Origin: Candidatus Kapaibacterium sp. | GTDB lineage: Bacteria; Bacteroidota; Ignavibacteria; Kapaibacteriales; UBA2268 | NCBI GenBank assembly: GCA_938031175.1 | Contig: CALHGZ010000004.1 | Location: 193,635 to 257,634 of the forward strand | DNA length: 64,000 nt | Reading direction: 5' to 3' | In this document: in pieces, positions 8,757 through 17,374 of the stretch | Layout: each line of letters starts with the position of its first letter | Numbering within the stretch: the stretch's first letter is position 1 | Notes under the pieces: generated by a model | The model's input: only the letters and a program-made list of their open reading frames with translations | The model's database searches: none | What the model was told of the DNA's origin: nothing | Program-made: the position numbers and the translations under genes

Positions 8757-10178
8757 ATGAAAATATTGTTAACTGGGGCAACCGGTTATGTTGGGCAAAA
8801 ACTATTGCCAGTTCTGTTAAAGAATGGTTACGAGGTAATTTGTTGTGTTCGAAACAAGAGAAAATTTAATCCACCCGATTATTTGAAGCAAAATATATCA
8901 GTTTTGGAACTTGATTTCCTAGATGAATCCTCGCTTGAAGTAATTCCTGAAGAAATTGATGGCGCTTACTATCTTATTCATTCAATGTCCTCAACAAGCG
9001 AATATGAAAAACTTGAACAAAAATCAGCTATTAATTTCAAAAATGCCTTAAATAAAACAAGAGTGCAACATGTCATTTATTTAGGTGGAATTGTAAATGA
9101 TGCTAATTTGTCAAAACATCTGACATCCAGAAAAAATGTCGAAAAAGAACTAAGCAAAGGCTATTATAATTTTACCTCTCTACGAGCAGGAATAATTCTT
9201 GGTTCAGGCAGTGCCTCTTTTGAAATTATACGAGATCTTGTTGAAAAATTGCCTATTATGATATCACCCAAATGGATAAATACGCTTTGCCAACCAATTG
9301 CAATTACAGACGTACTCAATTTCTTAGCAGAATCTTTATTTAAACCGGAAACATATAACCAGACCTTTGACATAGGCGGTTCTGATATTCTCACCTATAG
9401 AGAAATGTTGTTAGGATATGCAAAATTCAGAAATCTTAAACGAATGATTATCACAGTCCCAGTAATGACTCCGAGATTATCATCGTACTGGCTGTATTTT
9501 GTAACATCCACTTCTTTTAGGCTTGCCAGAAATTTGGTCGATAGTATGAGCGTTGAAGTTGTATGCAAGGATGAAAGATTAAAGGAGATTCTGAAGATTT
9601 CCACTGTTGGATACCAAGAAGCGTTAGAAAAAATATTGGTTCCAATCGAAAGCGATTCATATGACACTAGCTCAATCGCAAAAGATGAAAATACGGGCAA
9701 TCAAAGTATTTTATCAGATGATGTCAGAGTTCCTGAATATGGTTGTTTGAAATATTCATTAAAAAGAAAATTTAAAAATCGCAGTGAATGTATAGAGAAA
9801 ATCTGGCATATTGGAGGCAAAAATGGTTGGTATTTTGGTAATTGGCTATGGGGATTAAGAGGTTTTATAGATGAATTGATTGGGGGAATTGGTTTGAGGA
9901 AAGGGCGTACAAATCCGGATGAAATAAATGTTGGAGATAAAATTGATTTTTGGAAAGTTTTATATGCTAATAAGAATAAAGGGCATTTAATTTTATATGC
10001 TGAGATGAAATTACCAGGTGAAGCTTGGCTTGAGTTTAAAATTTCTAATGATTTTCTTATTCAAACGGCAAAATTCAGACCACGTGGGGTTCAGGGGAGA
10101 TTATATTGGTACTTAGTATATCCATTTCATTTGTTTCTTTTTAATGGTCTAATAAAAAAATTAACTAAACATAGCTGA
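8757..10178 (+). CDS. NAD(P)-binding SDR-family protein with C-terminal DUF2867
   Basis: 473 residues from ATG 8757; an in-frame TTG at 8751 sits closer to the AGAGG at 8741-8745, so either start is possible. The N terminus is a Rossmann fold with the extended/atypical SDR motif LLTGATGYVGQKLLP. 'YLIHSMSS' and 'HVIYLGGIV' are typical of the NmrA-like/DUF2867 group. The last ~150 residues (from 'EYGCLKYSLKRKF') match DUF2867, including 'WYFGNWLWGLRGFIDELIGG' and a lipocalin/START-like beta region. Relatives are annotated as NAD-dependent epimerases or quinone/lipid-related oxidoreductases, but the reaction is not known. The gene stands alone. Confidence 0.8.
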   Translation: MKILLTGATGYVGQKLLPVLLKNGYEVICCVRNKRKFNPPDYLKQNISVLELDFLDESSLEVIPEEIDGAYYLIHSMSSTSEYEKLEQKSAINFKNALNKTRVQHVIYLGGIVNDANLSKHLTSRKNVEKELSKGYYNFTSLRAGIILGSGSASFEIIRDLVEKLPIMISPKWINTLCQPIAITDVLNFLAESLFKPETYNQTFDIGGSDILTYREMLLGYAKFRNLKRMIITVPVMTPRLSSYWLYFVTSTSFRLARNLVDSMSVEVVCKDERLKEILKISTVGYQEALEKILVPIESDSYDTSSIAKDENTGNQSILSDDVRVPEYGCLKYSLKRKFKNRSECIEKIWHIGGKNGWYFGNWLWGLRGFIDELIGGIGLRKGRTNPDEINVGDKIDFWKVLYANKNKGHLILYAEMKLPGEAWLEFKISNDFLIQTAKFRPRGVQGRLYWYLVYPFHLFLFNGLIKKLTKHS

Positions 10179-10348
10179 AAGTAATAAAAATAGTTTCGAA
10201 AAATTAAAAATTTTGAAAGTAAAAGTTTTTAATATTCAAATTGGTTGCAATTCTATTACCTTTGATTCAAAAAACAGAAGTCATATAAAACAAGTTCAAG
10301 AATATTAAATATCTGTTACTAAATTTCATTTTTCTCGTAATATATATT

Positions 10349-10864
10349 ATGAGTGTGGAATTAGATATAATATTGTCATTTAAGGATAAAATGTTTCGCT
10401 TAGCCCATCGAATCACTGGTAGTTATGAAGATGCAAAAGACATAGTGCAGGAATCACTCATAAGGCTTTGGAAAATGGCTGATAAAATTGATAAATATGC
10501 TAATCCTGAGGCATTAGCAATTACTATAACAAAAAATTTGTCTCTTGATTGGATTAAATCAAAAAATAATAGAATCAATAAAATGCAAATTGAAGAATAC
10601 GAAAATGTTCTTGTATCAAAAGAATTTTCGCCCGAAAAAAGTATCGAAATTAATCAGTTACACGAGATGATTTTAAAATTAATTGATTCATTACCGGCTC
10701 AACAAAAGATAATATTTCAATTGCGTGATATAGAAGGATTAACAAATAAGGAAATCGCTGAAATATTAAAAGTAAACGAAAACATAGTAAAAATTAATCT
10801 ATCTAGAGCCAGAAAGAAAATCAGAGAATTACTAACTAAGATATATAACTATTATGAAAATTGA
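10349..10864 (+). CDS. ECF-family RNA polymerase sigma factor
   Basis: 171 residues, standard ECF size. Region 2 is at residues ~10-70 (FRLAHRITGSYEDAKDIVQE, with the -10 binding helix ending in RLWK). Region 4 is at ~115-165 (LPAQQKIIFQLRDIEGLTNK then EIAEILKVNENIVKINLSRA), the helix-turn-helix that reads the -35 element. It directs polymerase to a small regulon, usually for envelope or stress functions. Its stop overlaps the start of the anti-sigma-like gene by 11 bases, and two DUF4252 genes follow. A TACCTTTG resembling a Bacteroidota -7 box lies at 10257-10264, but no good -33 element is paired with it. Confidence 0.93.
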   Translation: MSVELDIILSFKDKMFRLAHRITGSYEDAKDIVQESLIRLWKMADKIDKYANPEALAITITKNLSLDWIKSKNNRINKMQIEEYENVLVSKEFSPEKSIEINQLHEMILKLIDSLPAQQKIIFQLRDIEGLTNKEIAEILKVNENIVKINLSRARKKIRELLTKIYNYYEN

Positions 10865-11351
10865 AGAACTAATTGAAAAATACTTTGAAGCTGAGACAAC
10901 ACCCGAAGAAGAGAATATTTTAAAAGAATATTTTACCTCAGCTAATTATGATAAAAAATTGGAAATATATCGCCAATACTTTATTTTTCTAAATTCTGAG
11001 CGGAATATAGTTCCGGGAAATTTTTTACCAGCTTCTATACTAAATGAAAATTCAAAATCAAAAACTAGTTTTAATATATTAAGCTACAAATGGCTTGCTA
11101 TTGCGGCATCTTTTCTCATCATTTTCATTATCGCATTTACTTATTTCAAAAGCAATGTAAATAATGCAGCAATAGTAATCACAAATGAAAATTTCAATGA
11201 ATTTAAAGACTTAGGTACCGAAGTAACCTTTGATGCATTTTTTAAAATATCAGAATATATGGAATATGTCAAATCGAGCATTAATGACATTCAAGCTGTT
11301 AACGAGACATTTCAGATATTGCAAACCTATAATTTGATGAATTATCAATGA
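10854..11351 (+). CDS. Membrane anti-sigma factor-like protein
   Basis: 165 residues. The N-terminal ~70 residues are soluble, charged and helical (KIEELIEKYFEAETTPEEEN), a pattern common at the start of Bacteroidota anti-sigma factors. One membrane helix lies at ~80-98, and ~65 residues follow outside the inner membrane. No zinc-finger His/Cys motif is visible. Overlap with the sigma gene by 11 bases suggests coupled translation and a 1:1 partner. I infer that it holds the sigma factor at the membrane; sequence similarity alone would not prove it. Confidence 0.7.
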   Translation: MKIEELIEKYFEAETTPEEENILKEYFTSANYDKKLEIYRQYFIFLNSERNIVPGNFLPASILNENSKSKTSFNILSYKWLAIAASFLIIFIIAFTYFKSNVNNAAIVITNENFNEFKDLGTEVTFDAFFKISEYMEYVKSSINDIQAVNETFQILQTYNLMNYQ

Positions 11352-11370
11352 ATAATAAAGGAGAATAAAA

Positions 11371-11913
11371 ATGAAATATTTTATAATAATACTTATTTTA
11401 AGCGTTTCATACATTCAATCATTCAGCCAACAAAGCAAGATTAGCGAAGTATTTAATAAATATTCGGGCAAAAAAGATTTTACATCTGTCAGTCTTAATG
11501 AACCTTCATCCTTATTTACTAAAGAAACACCATTTTCGATGGCTATTGAAGGGATTAAAGAGCTGAAGATTTTGAAGTTCGATCATAAAAAAGGGACAAA
11601 TGTCAAAGATGGTGTTGATTTCTTAAATGATTTGAGAAGAATTGATAGATTACAAGGGTACAAAGAATTTTTATCTGTAATTGAAGATGGTAAAAATATC
11701 AAAATCATGTTCAAACAAGATGGTAATGATATAAACGAATTTGTTACAGCTATTGCAGATCAAGAAGAAGAGTCTGTTTTGATCTGGATAAATGGCTCAT
11801 TGAATATGAATACCTTGATGAATTTCGGCAATGCAGTCATACAAAAAAATAAAGAATCTAAAGGTTCCAAAAGCTCGAAAGAGAAAAAAGAAAATAAAAA
11901 AGACAATGACTAA
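11371..11913 (+). CDS. DUF4252 exported protein, copy 1
   Basis: 180 residues with a signal peptide (residues 1-20, ending SFSQ). The DUF4252 pattern is clear: 'FNKYSGKKDFTSVSLNEPS' followed by 'FSMAIEGIKELKILKF', an alpha/beta core, and a Lys/Glu/Ser-rich C-terminal tail (residues ~162-180). DUF4252 proteins are periplasmic or lipoproteins of unknown function, often next to ECF sigma genes in Bacteroidota. Shine-Dalgarno AAAGGAG precedes the ATG. It lies 19 bases after the anti-sigma gene and 27 bases before a second copy, so the four genes form one operon. Confidence 0.82.
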   Translation: MKYFIIILILSVSYIQSFSQQSKISEVFNKYSGKKDFTSVSLNEPSSLFTKETPFSMAIEGIKELKILKFDHKKGTNVKDGVDFLNDLRRIDRLQGYKEFLSVIEDGKNIKIMFKQDGNDINEFVTAIADQEEESVLIWINGSLNMNTLMNFGNAVIQKNKESKGSKSSKEKKENKKDND

Positions 11914-11940
11914 AATTTATAAAAAGATTGAGTAATTGCT

Positions 11941-12603
11941 ATGAATAGACCATTATTTTATTTTATATCATTTATCTTGTTAGCTCAGTTTGCCTATTGC
12001 CAGCCAGAGCCAATTAAGACACTTTTTGATAAATATATACGTGAAAATGGATTCTCAAGCATAATTATGCGTGAGCCAAGTCCCTTTCATACAAAAAATT
12101 CATCGATTTCGATGACCATAGATGGAATAAAATTGATGAAAGCGATAAAATATAATTTTAAAGACAGTTTAAATGATAAAGGTAAAATATTTATCAATGA
12201 ATTGAGAGAAATTACTAAAATTGGAGGATATGATATAGATTTACACTTAATTGATAAGGGAAATGAAATATTTATGCTATCTAAAAGAATTGACGATGAA
12301 ATTAATGAGCTTATATTAGGTTTGATAAATGATGATAGCACCTCAGCTTTATTTTGGTTTGAAGGTCGGCTCAAAATAAGCGGTGTATCAGGCTATAGAT
12401 TTAGTGACCTAAGGCAATACATAAGGAGGGGAATAAATATTGGAAATTTGGAATTTAATAAAAATGGGGAATATAGTGTATTTCCGGAGATATTTGAGAT
12501 GATACCGAAATTTCACCCATTTTTATTTGACTTTTATTATCCAAAACCTAAGAAAAAAGATAAAAGCAAAATGGGAGAGTCAGAAGGTATTCAAGAAAAC
12601 TGA
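11941..12603 (+). CDS. DUF4252 exported protein, copy 2
   Basis: 220 residues; signal peptide 1-20 ending in AYCQ. The same layout as the preceding gene: 'FDKYIRENGFSSIIMREPSP', 'ISMTIDGIKLMKAIKY', then 'FINELREI' and 'EINELILGLINDDS'. The two are clearly paralogues but diverged, so the duplication is old. This copy has an additional ~45-residue C-terminal part (from 'NIGNLEFNKNGEY') ending in a Pro/Lys-rich tail. Function unknown. It ends 11 bases before the stop of the convergent rlpA gene. Confidence 0.78.
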   Translation: MNRPLFYFISFILLAQFAYCQPEPIKTLFDKYIRENGFSSIIMREPSPFHTKNSSISMTIDGIKLMKAIKYNFKDSLNDKGKIFINELREITKIGGYDIDLHLIDKGNEIFMLSKRIDDEINELILGLINDDSTSALFWFEGRLKISGVSGYRFSDLRQYIRRGINIGNLEFNKNGEYSVFPEIFEMIPKFHPFLFDFYYPKPKKKDKSKMGESEGIQEN

Positions 12604-12613
12604 AATCGTAAAT

Positions 12614-13063
12614 TTATTTAATGATTTCAATTTCAACTTCGGCAATTCCTTCGTAAATCATATCAATTTCTTCGGCAGCAGCACGTGAAAGGTCTATTAT
12701 GCGTTTTGGAGATTGAGGTCCGCGATCATTGACTCGAACAACTACAGATTTACCATTTTTTAGATTAGTAACTATGATTAGCGTTCCAAATGGCAATGTC
12801 CTATGTGCAGCAGTTAATAGATTTTTGTTATAAATTTCCCCCGATGCAGTTTTTCTGCCATGAAATTTGTCTGAATAATAAGATGCTAATCCTGAGATTT
12901 TTTTTGAGATAGTAATTTGATTCAAGTCTTCGAGAGCTTTTCCAGTAGATTGTTCAGAGTCAATTAAATCTTCGCCAATAATAGAAGTAAATCTCAGTGA
13001 AGATGTGCAAGAAACTGAAAAAAATATTAGTCCAAGTATTAATATAGAATGGGCTTTGTACAA
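12614..13063 (-). CDS. rlpA: RlpA-like septal/peptidoglycan protein
   Basis: 149 residues. Hydrophobic N terminus (residues 3-18) with Cys19 (FFSVSC); a lipoprotein is possible though the lipobox is not ideal. The double-psi beta-barrel domain covers residues ~57-149: GLASYYSDKFHGRKTASGE, 'LTAAHRTLPFGT' and VRVNDRGPQ..RIIDLS. The Asp of VNDRGP is the conserved putative catalytic residue of RlpA, which in Pseudomonas cleaves glycan strands lacking peptide stems. There is no SPOR domain. It is the last gene of a six-gene minus-strand operon, 14 bases after the guanylyltransferase. Confidence 0.88.
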   Translation of the reverse strand: MYKAHSILILGLIFFSVSCTSSLRFTSIIGEDLIDSEQSTGKALEDLNQITISKKISGLASYYSDKFHGRKTASGEIYNKNLLTAAHRTLPFGTLIIVTNLKNGKSVVVRVNDRGPQSPKRIIDLSRAAAEEIDMIYEGIAEVEIEIIK

Positions 13064-13077
13064 AGCAACTTTATTTA

Positions 13078-14178
13078 TTATAAAAACCTATTCATTTGCT
13101 TACGGCGGATAAAATCAACGATTTCTTTGACATCATCTGAATAGTTTCTTTTGCAAATAAGAAGGGCATCGTCACTGTCAATAACGATTAAATCGCTAAC
13201 TCCAATTACTCCAATGAGTTTGCTATTTGAATTTATGAGGCAATTTGTTGTATTAATTGGTATAATATCCCCAATAAGAACATTATTTTTTGCGTCTTTC
13301 ATCGAGAGTCGATAAATTTCGTCCCAATTGCCAACATCGCTCCATCTGAAAGTCGATTGTACAACAAATACATTGTCAGCTTTTTCTAATATAGCGTAAT
13401 CAATTGAGAGGGATGTAATTTGTTTGTAAGTATATTCTAAATTTTCATTGAATGAATTTTTCCCAACGTGTTCCTTTAAGAGCTTAAATGTGCTGTAATC
13501 TTCTCTCCAATATTTTTCCAAGCTATTGACAAAAGTATCAATATTCCAGATGAAGATTCCACTGTTCCAGAGAAAATCACCCGATTCAACAAATCTTTTA
13601 GCAGTAGCATAATCGGGTTTTTCAGCAAAAGTTGTTGAATATCTGACACCTTTATCGAATAAGGCATTGAGTTCACCTCGGTAGTCTTTTTTGATCTGTA
13701 CGTATCCGAAACTAGTTTCTGGTCGAGTGGGTTGAATCCCAATTGTAATTATTCCCTTTAATTCCTTAGCTGCTCTGATTCCAATTTCCAGACTTTCATA
13801 AAATTCTCCAAGGTTGAAAATTATATGGTCTGAGGGAAGTACAGTAATGACTGAATCTACTGTATATTTTTGTTGCAATATTATTGTGGAAAGTGCGAGG
13901 CAAGGTGCAGTACCTCTTGGAAAAGGTTCAATGATGATATTTTCGCTTGGGAATGATGGCAGTTGCTCTAATACTAATTCATAAAAATCATTGGATGTTA
14001 CGATATAGGTATCTTCAATAGGGAAAAATTTAGATATTCGTGCAAAGGTGTTTTGAATCATTGTACCATCGCCGATAAGATGAACGAATTGCTTGGGTGT
14101 TTTGTCAGTACTACGTGGCCACAAGCGATAACCTGAGCCTCCGGCTAATATTAATGCGATTTTATCTGTTTTCCTCAC
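13078..14178 (-). CDS. manC: Mannose-1-phosphate guanylyltransferase, copy 2
   Basis: 366 residues, single-domain type. Signature LILAGGSGYRLWPRSTDKTP then KQF at residues ~9-31; EPFPRGTAPCLALS, ETSFGYVQI, FAEKPDYA and NSGIFIWN are the equivalents of the blocks in the copy at 4322. The P-loop reads GGSGYRLWPRS (Tyr for Glu and Leu for Phe relative to copy 1), so the two are long-separated paralogues. It makes GDP-mannose. Its place in an operon with dapB, an FtsE-like ATPase and rlpA is odd for a sugar-nucleotide gene. Slightly different nucleotide preference is possible but cannot be read from the sequence. Confidence 0.88.
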   Translation of the reverse strand: MRKTDKIALILAGGSGYRLWPRSTDKTPKQFVHLIGDGTMIQNTFARISKFFPIEDTYIVTSNDFYELVLEQLPSFPSENIIIEPFPRGTAPCLALSTIILQQKYTVDSVITVLPSDHIIFNLGEFYESLEIGIRAAKELKGIITIGIQPTRPETSFGYVQIKKDYRGELNALFDKGVRYSTTFAEKPDYATAKRFVESGDFLWNSGIFIWNIDTFVNSLEKYWREDYSTFKLLKEHVGKNSFNENLEYTYKQITSLSIDYAILEKADNVFVVQSTFRWSDVGNWDEIYRLSMKDAKNNVLIGDIIPINTTNCLINSNSKLIGVIGVSDLIVIDSDDALLICKRNYSDDVKEIVDFIRRKQMNRFL

Positions 14179-14202
14179 TTTTTTGACCCTTAATTGTATT
14201 TC

Positions 14203-14616
14203 TCAATATTTGCTTTTATTACTGGTATCATTTGAATCATATTCAATAAATACTCTATATGTAAATGGTGAATTTATTGCATTGCTTAGTATGTAAAATT
14301 CGTAAACGGAACCATCTTGGGATTCTAAATTTATGGATAATCTAATTTTACCAATACTCATTGGTTCAATTCCATTATTCAATATAGTAGCCGATGCACA
14401 TTTACAGGAAGTTTCTATTGACTCTATTCTTAATTCACCGATACCTTTATTTAAAAATCCTATATTTTCTGAAATAAAGTTTTGTTTTGGATTTTTGATA
14501 ATTAATTTTTCTGGCTTAAAGGCAATTATTGGATTAGTAACAGTGGTTTTCTGTTTTACTACTGTTGAATCGAAGTAAAGTAGATGAATAATTATTATAA
14601 TGATTAATAATTTCAT
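14203..14616 (-). CDS. DUF1573-domain exported protein
   Basis: 137 residues with a hydrophobic N terminus (residues 2-15). The rest is one Ig-like DUF1573 domain with its hallmark 'ESIETSCKCASATI' (the family's S-C-x-C motif) followed by 'IRLSINLESQDGSVYEFYIL'. DUF1573 proteins are periplasmic or surface proteins common in Bacteroidota and of unknown role. The start overlaps the stop of dapB by 4 bases, so translation is probably coupled. Confidence 0.8.
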   Translation of the reverse strand: MKLLIIIIIIHLLYFDSTVVKQKTTVTNPIIAFKPEKLIIKNPKQNFISENIGFLNKGIGELRIESIETSCKCASATILNNGIEPMSIGKIRLSINLESQDGSVYEFYILSNAINSPFTYRVFIEYDSNDTSNKSKY

Positions 14617-15344
14617 TTAATTATATCATCAATTAATTCAGAAAAATTATAAAATCCTTTTTTGTCAATAATCCAATTCGCAGCAAGTAAAGCTCCTTCA
14701 GCGAATGCTAAGCGGTTTTTTGCACGGTGAGTTAGTTCGATTGTTTCAGCCTCAGAATCAATAAAGATATTATGAATACCAATTATACTACCTCCACGCA
14801 ATGAAGCGATATGTAATTGCTCTGGGGAGATCCTTTTATTAATTGGTTCGTTGAGAATAGTTTTTTTCCTTTCAATATTCTTCAAAATTAAATCTGCAAG
14901 AAAAAGAGCTGTTCCGCTCGGACTGTCTTTTTTATTTTTATGGTGTATTTCATTTATAAAAATATCAAAGGAATCGAATTTATTGATGATTTTTGAGGCT
15001 AAATCGACAATTCTGATAAACAAATTCGATCCAAGTGCAAAGTTAGAGGCGTAAATGACACCTATTGACATTTGTTCAGCTATATTTTTTACAATCTGGA
15101 TTTTGTCATACCAGCCAGTTGTTCCAATGACAATATTTTTGCCTAAATCAGCGATAGTATTTACATTATTTATTACAGCCTCGGGGTAGGAGAAATCAAT
15201 AGCAACATCGAAATCAAAATTTCCTTTTAAACTGATTGGGTTATCCATTTCAAAAATATTGGTAATTTCGTATCCTTTACTCTGAGCAAATTTGTGAATT
15301 TCTTTGCCCATAGAGCCATAGCCTATTAATGCTAACTTTAACAT
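14613..15344 (-). CDS. dapB: 4-hydroxy-tetrahydrodipicolinate reductase
   Basis: 243 residues from ATG 15344 (an upstream in-frame TTG at 15353 would add three residues; DapB proteins normally open as MLKLALIGYGSMG). It reduces hydroxy-tetrahydrodipicolinate in the diaminopimelate/lysine pathway. Visible blocks: nucleotide-binding GYGSMGKEI, 'VAIDFSYPEAV', 'VIGTTGWYD', 'ASNFALGSNLF' and the substrate block EIHHKNKKDSPSGTA, with the catalytic His and Lys in HHKNKK. It feeds DAP to peptidoglycan, which fits the neighbours. An aminotransferase lies two genes upstream in the same operon. Confidence 0.95.
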   Translation of the reverse strand: MLKLALIGYGSMGKEIHKFAQSKGYEITNIFEMDNPISLKGNFDFDVAIDFSYPEAVINNVNTIADLGKNIVIGTTGWYDKIQIVKNIAEQMSIGVIYASNFALGSNLFIRIVDLASKIINKFDSFDIFINEIHHKNKKDSPSGTALFLADLILKNIERKKTILNEPINKRISPEQLHIASLRGGSIIGIHNIFIDSEAETIELTHRAKNRLAFAEGALLAANWIIDKKGFYNFSELIDDIIK

Positions 15345-15374
15345 ATTTCTCAAAATTAGTGTTACATAAATTGT

Positions 15375-16034
15375 TTATGAAATAATTTTCCCTTCATTAA
15401 GATAAATCGAACAGGTTTTTTTGAAACTATTTTTTATTACGGGATCATGTGTAGTTAAAATCAATGTTTTGTTGTCTTGAGTATTTTCAGCAAGCATTTC
15501 CAGAACCAATAATTTGGATTCATCATCAAGATTTTCAGTTGGTTCATCGGCAAAAATTAATTCCGGGTCATTAATTAAAGCTCTGGCTGTAGCCACAAGT
15601 TTTGTTTCGCCGATTGACAGTTCATCGGGATATTTAGTACGTAAATAACTAATGTTCAGTCGTGCAAGAAGTTCCAATCCTTTTTTAATAGCTTTTTCTC
15701 TATTATATCCGTTGAAAATCAAAGGTACAATAATGTTATCGAATACATTTATCTCATTAATAAAAATTGGCTTTTGTTCAATATAGCCAGTTGTTTGATG
15801 AAAAATTCTAAGTTTTTTCCCTTTTAAACTTTTTAAATCTATACCTTTGAAATAAATTTCGCCAAAGGTCGGCAAAATTTTTTTCCTGAGTAAATTAATG
15901 AGGGTTGTTTTGCCTGCACCAGTTGGACCAATTATAATTGTTTTCATACCAGAATCAATCGTTATACTAATATTATGTAGTGCTGGCATTTTATTTTTAT
16001 AGTGAACCGAAACCGCTTTTAGTTCGTACAGCAT
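15375..16034 (-). CDS. FtsE/LolD-like ABC transporter ATPase
   Basis: 219 residues, one ATPase domain. Walker A GPTGAGKTT (~36-44), Q-loop IEQKPIF (~87-93), Walker B LIFADEPTENLDD and H-loop LTTHD are all present. The signature reads LSIGETKLVATARAL, so the usual LSGGQ has become LSIGE, which is unusual. Closest in pattern to FtsE (cell division, activates peptidoglycan hydrolases through FtsX) and to LolD/MacB. No FtsX-like or other permease is in the operon or window. Eleven bases after the aminotransferase and 30 bases before dapB. Confidence 0.8.
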   Translation of the reverse strand: MLYELKAVSVHYKNKMPALHNISITIDSGMKTIIIGPTGAGKTTLINLLRKKILPTFGEIYFKGIDLKSLKGKKLRIFHQTTGYIEQKPIFINEINVFDNIIVPLIFNGYNREKAIKKGLELLARLNISYLRTKYPDELSIGETKLVATARALINDPELIFADEPTENLDDESKLLVLEMLAENTQDNKTLILTTHDPVIKNSFKKTCSIYLNEGKIIS

Positions 16035-16045
16035 ATTTTAAAAAT

Positions 16046-17248
16046 CTAATTGAGAAATTTTGTTTTGTAAATATTATAAAATTCAATAATTAAATCAAGG
16101 GATTTTTCGAGCATTTCCTCTTGCGGTAGTATCACAATACGGATGTGATTCGAGCCAGGTTTTTGACCAAAACCTGAACCTGGTACGACAATAACTCCGG
16201 TTTCTCTTAATAATTCGGTAACAAAATGATTATCGTCATTAACATCAATTGAAGGGAAGGCATAGAAAGCACCTTCAGGTTTGATTAGGTGGAATCCTTG
16301 AACATTTTTCAATTTGTTCATAACAATGTCTCTGCGTCTTTCGAGACGTAAAACATTTTCTTGTAGATGCTTTTGGTCTCCGTCCAAAGCTACTGGAATG
16401 GCATATTGTCCGGGATGATTTGCACAGATTCTTGCTCTTAATATCTTATTTACTGCTTCGAGATAATCTTTCATAATATTAGTTTTCCCACTTGCCACGC
16501 CCCAACCGATTCTTAAACCTGGACCGATGTAATTTTTTGATAAGCCAGAAAATGTTATACAGGGTAGATCTTCGCTTAACGAAGCAATAGCTATGTGTTG
16601 TTTACCGTCAAAAATGAGCTTATCATAAATTTCATCGGCTATAATTAGGAGATTATTCTCAAGGGCAAGATTTACTAGTTCGAGTAATATTTCCCTGCTA
16701 TAAACAGTACCTGTTGGGTTGTTCGGGTTAATTAATACCAGAGCTTTGGTACGACTGTTAATTTTTTTGCGAATGTCGTTGATATCAGGCTGCCAATTGT
16801 TGTCTTCATCAAGGTAGTAAGGATTTGGTTCGAGTTCGAGTTTACTTTGTACAGCGGTATAGAGGGGGTAGCCAGGTGTCGGCATAAGAAAGTTATCCCC
16901 GGGATTGAGCAAAGCAGTAAGGCATATCTCGATTGCTTCGCTTGCTCCTGTTGTTATAAATATGTCAAGAATATTGTCTATACCTTTTTTTCTTGCATCA
17001 CGTTCAATAGCTTCAATTGCACTTTTAACGCCGGAGGATGGAGCGTAACCGTTTTTGTTCGAAAGCATTGCACGGTGAATTTCTTCAATTATGTGTGGCG
17101 GGGTTTTGAAGTCATAAACGTTTGGATCACCAATATTGAGATAATACAATGCTTTACCCGATTTAGCTACTTGTTCTGCTAAAAGTATTATGTCTCTGAT
17201 AACGTATTGAATTGCATTTGTTTTACGAGCTGGAATTAAAGGTTTCAT
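16046..17248 (-). CDS. PLP-dependent class I aminotransferase, AlaA-like
   Basis: 400 residues. Fold type I aminotransferase close in pattern to E. coli AlaA (glutamate-pyruvate aminotransferase): NIGDPNVYDF (~39-48), PTPGYPLYTA, 'INPNNPTGTVYSRE', 'IIADEIYDKLIFDG' and the PLP-lysine block FSGLSKNYIGPGLRIGW, where the Lys of SK binds PLP and the Arg of GLRIGW binds the substrate carboxylate. An LL-DAP or succinyl-DAP aminotransferase role is suggested by dapB downstream but not shown by the sequence. First gene of the six-gene operon that ends with rlpA; the divergent gene pbpC starts 127 bases away. Confidence 0.85.
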   Translation of the reverse strand: MKPLIPARKTNAIQYVIRDIILLAEQVAKSGKALYYLNIGDPNVYDFKTPPHIIEEIHRAMLSNKNGYAPSSGVKSAIEAIERDARKKGIDNILDIFITTGASEAIEICLTALLNPGDNFLMPTPGYPLYTAVQSKLELEPNPYYLDEDNNWQPDINDIRKKINSRTKALVLINPNNPTGTVYSREILLELVNLALENNLLIIADEIYDKLIFDGKQHIAIASLSEDLPCITFSGLSKNYIGPGLRIGWGVASGKTNIMKDYLEAVNKILRARICANHPGQYAIPVALDGDQKHLQENVLRLERRRDIVMNKLKNVQGFHLIKPEGAFYAFPSIDVNDDNHFVTELLRETGVIVVPGSGFGQKPGSNHIRIVILPQEEMLEKSLDLIIEFYNIYKTKFLN

Positions 17249-17364
17249 TATTACACCAATTTGAGTTAAATTTTAGTAAATCTAAAATATTATAGTACTA
17301 ATTTAAGTAAAATTTAAAAATTCCTTAAATTTTTTGATGATTTTGTGGAATATGAATTTTGTTT

Positions 17365-17369
17365 AAGGG
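17365..17369 (+). promoter_or_regulatory. Shine-Dalgarno AAGGG that decides the pbpC start
   Basis: AAGGG lies five bases before ATG 17375. The alternative GTG at 17345 has no such site, so 17375 is the better start. Confidence 0.6.
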
Positions 17370-17374
17370 ATGAA

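Noticed and set aside
9395-9700. 101-residue minus-strand frame inside the SDR gene
   Set aside because: Shadow of the coding strand with no Shine-Dalgarno and no recognisable motif.
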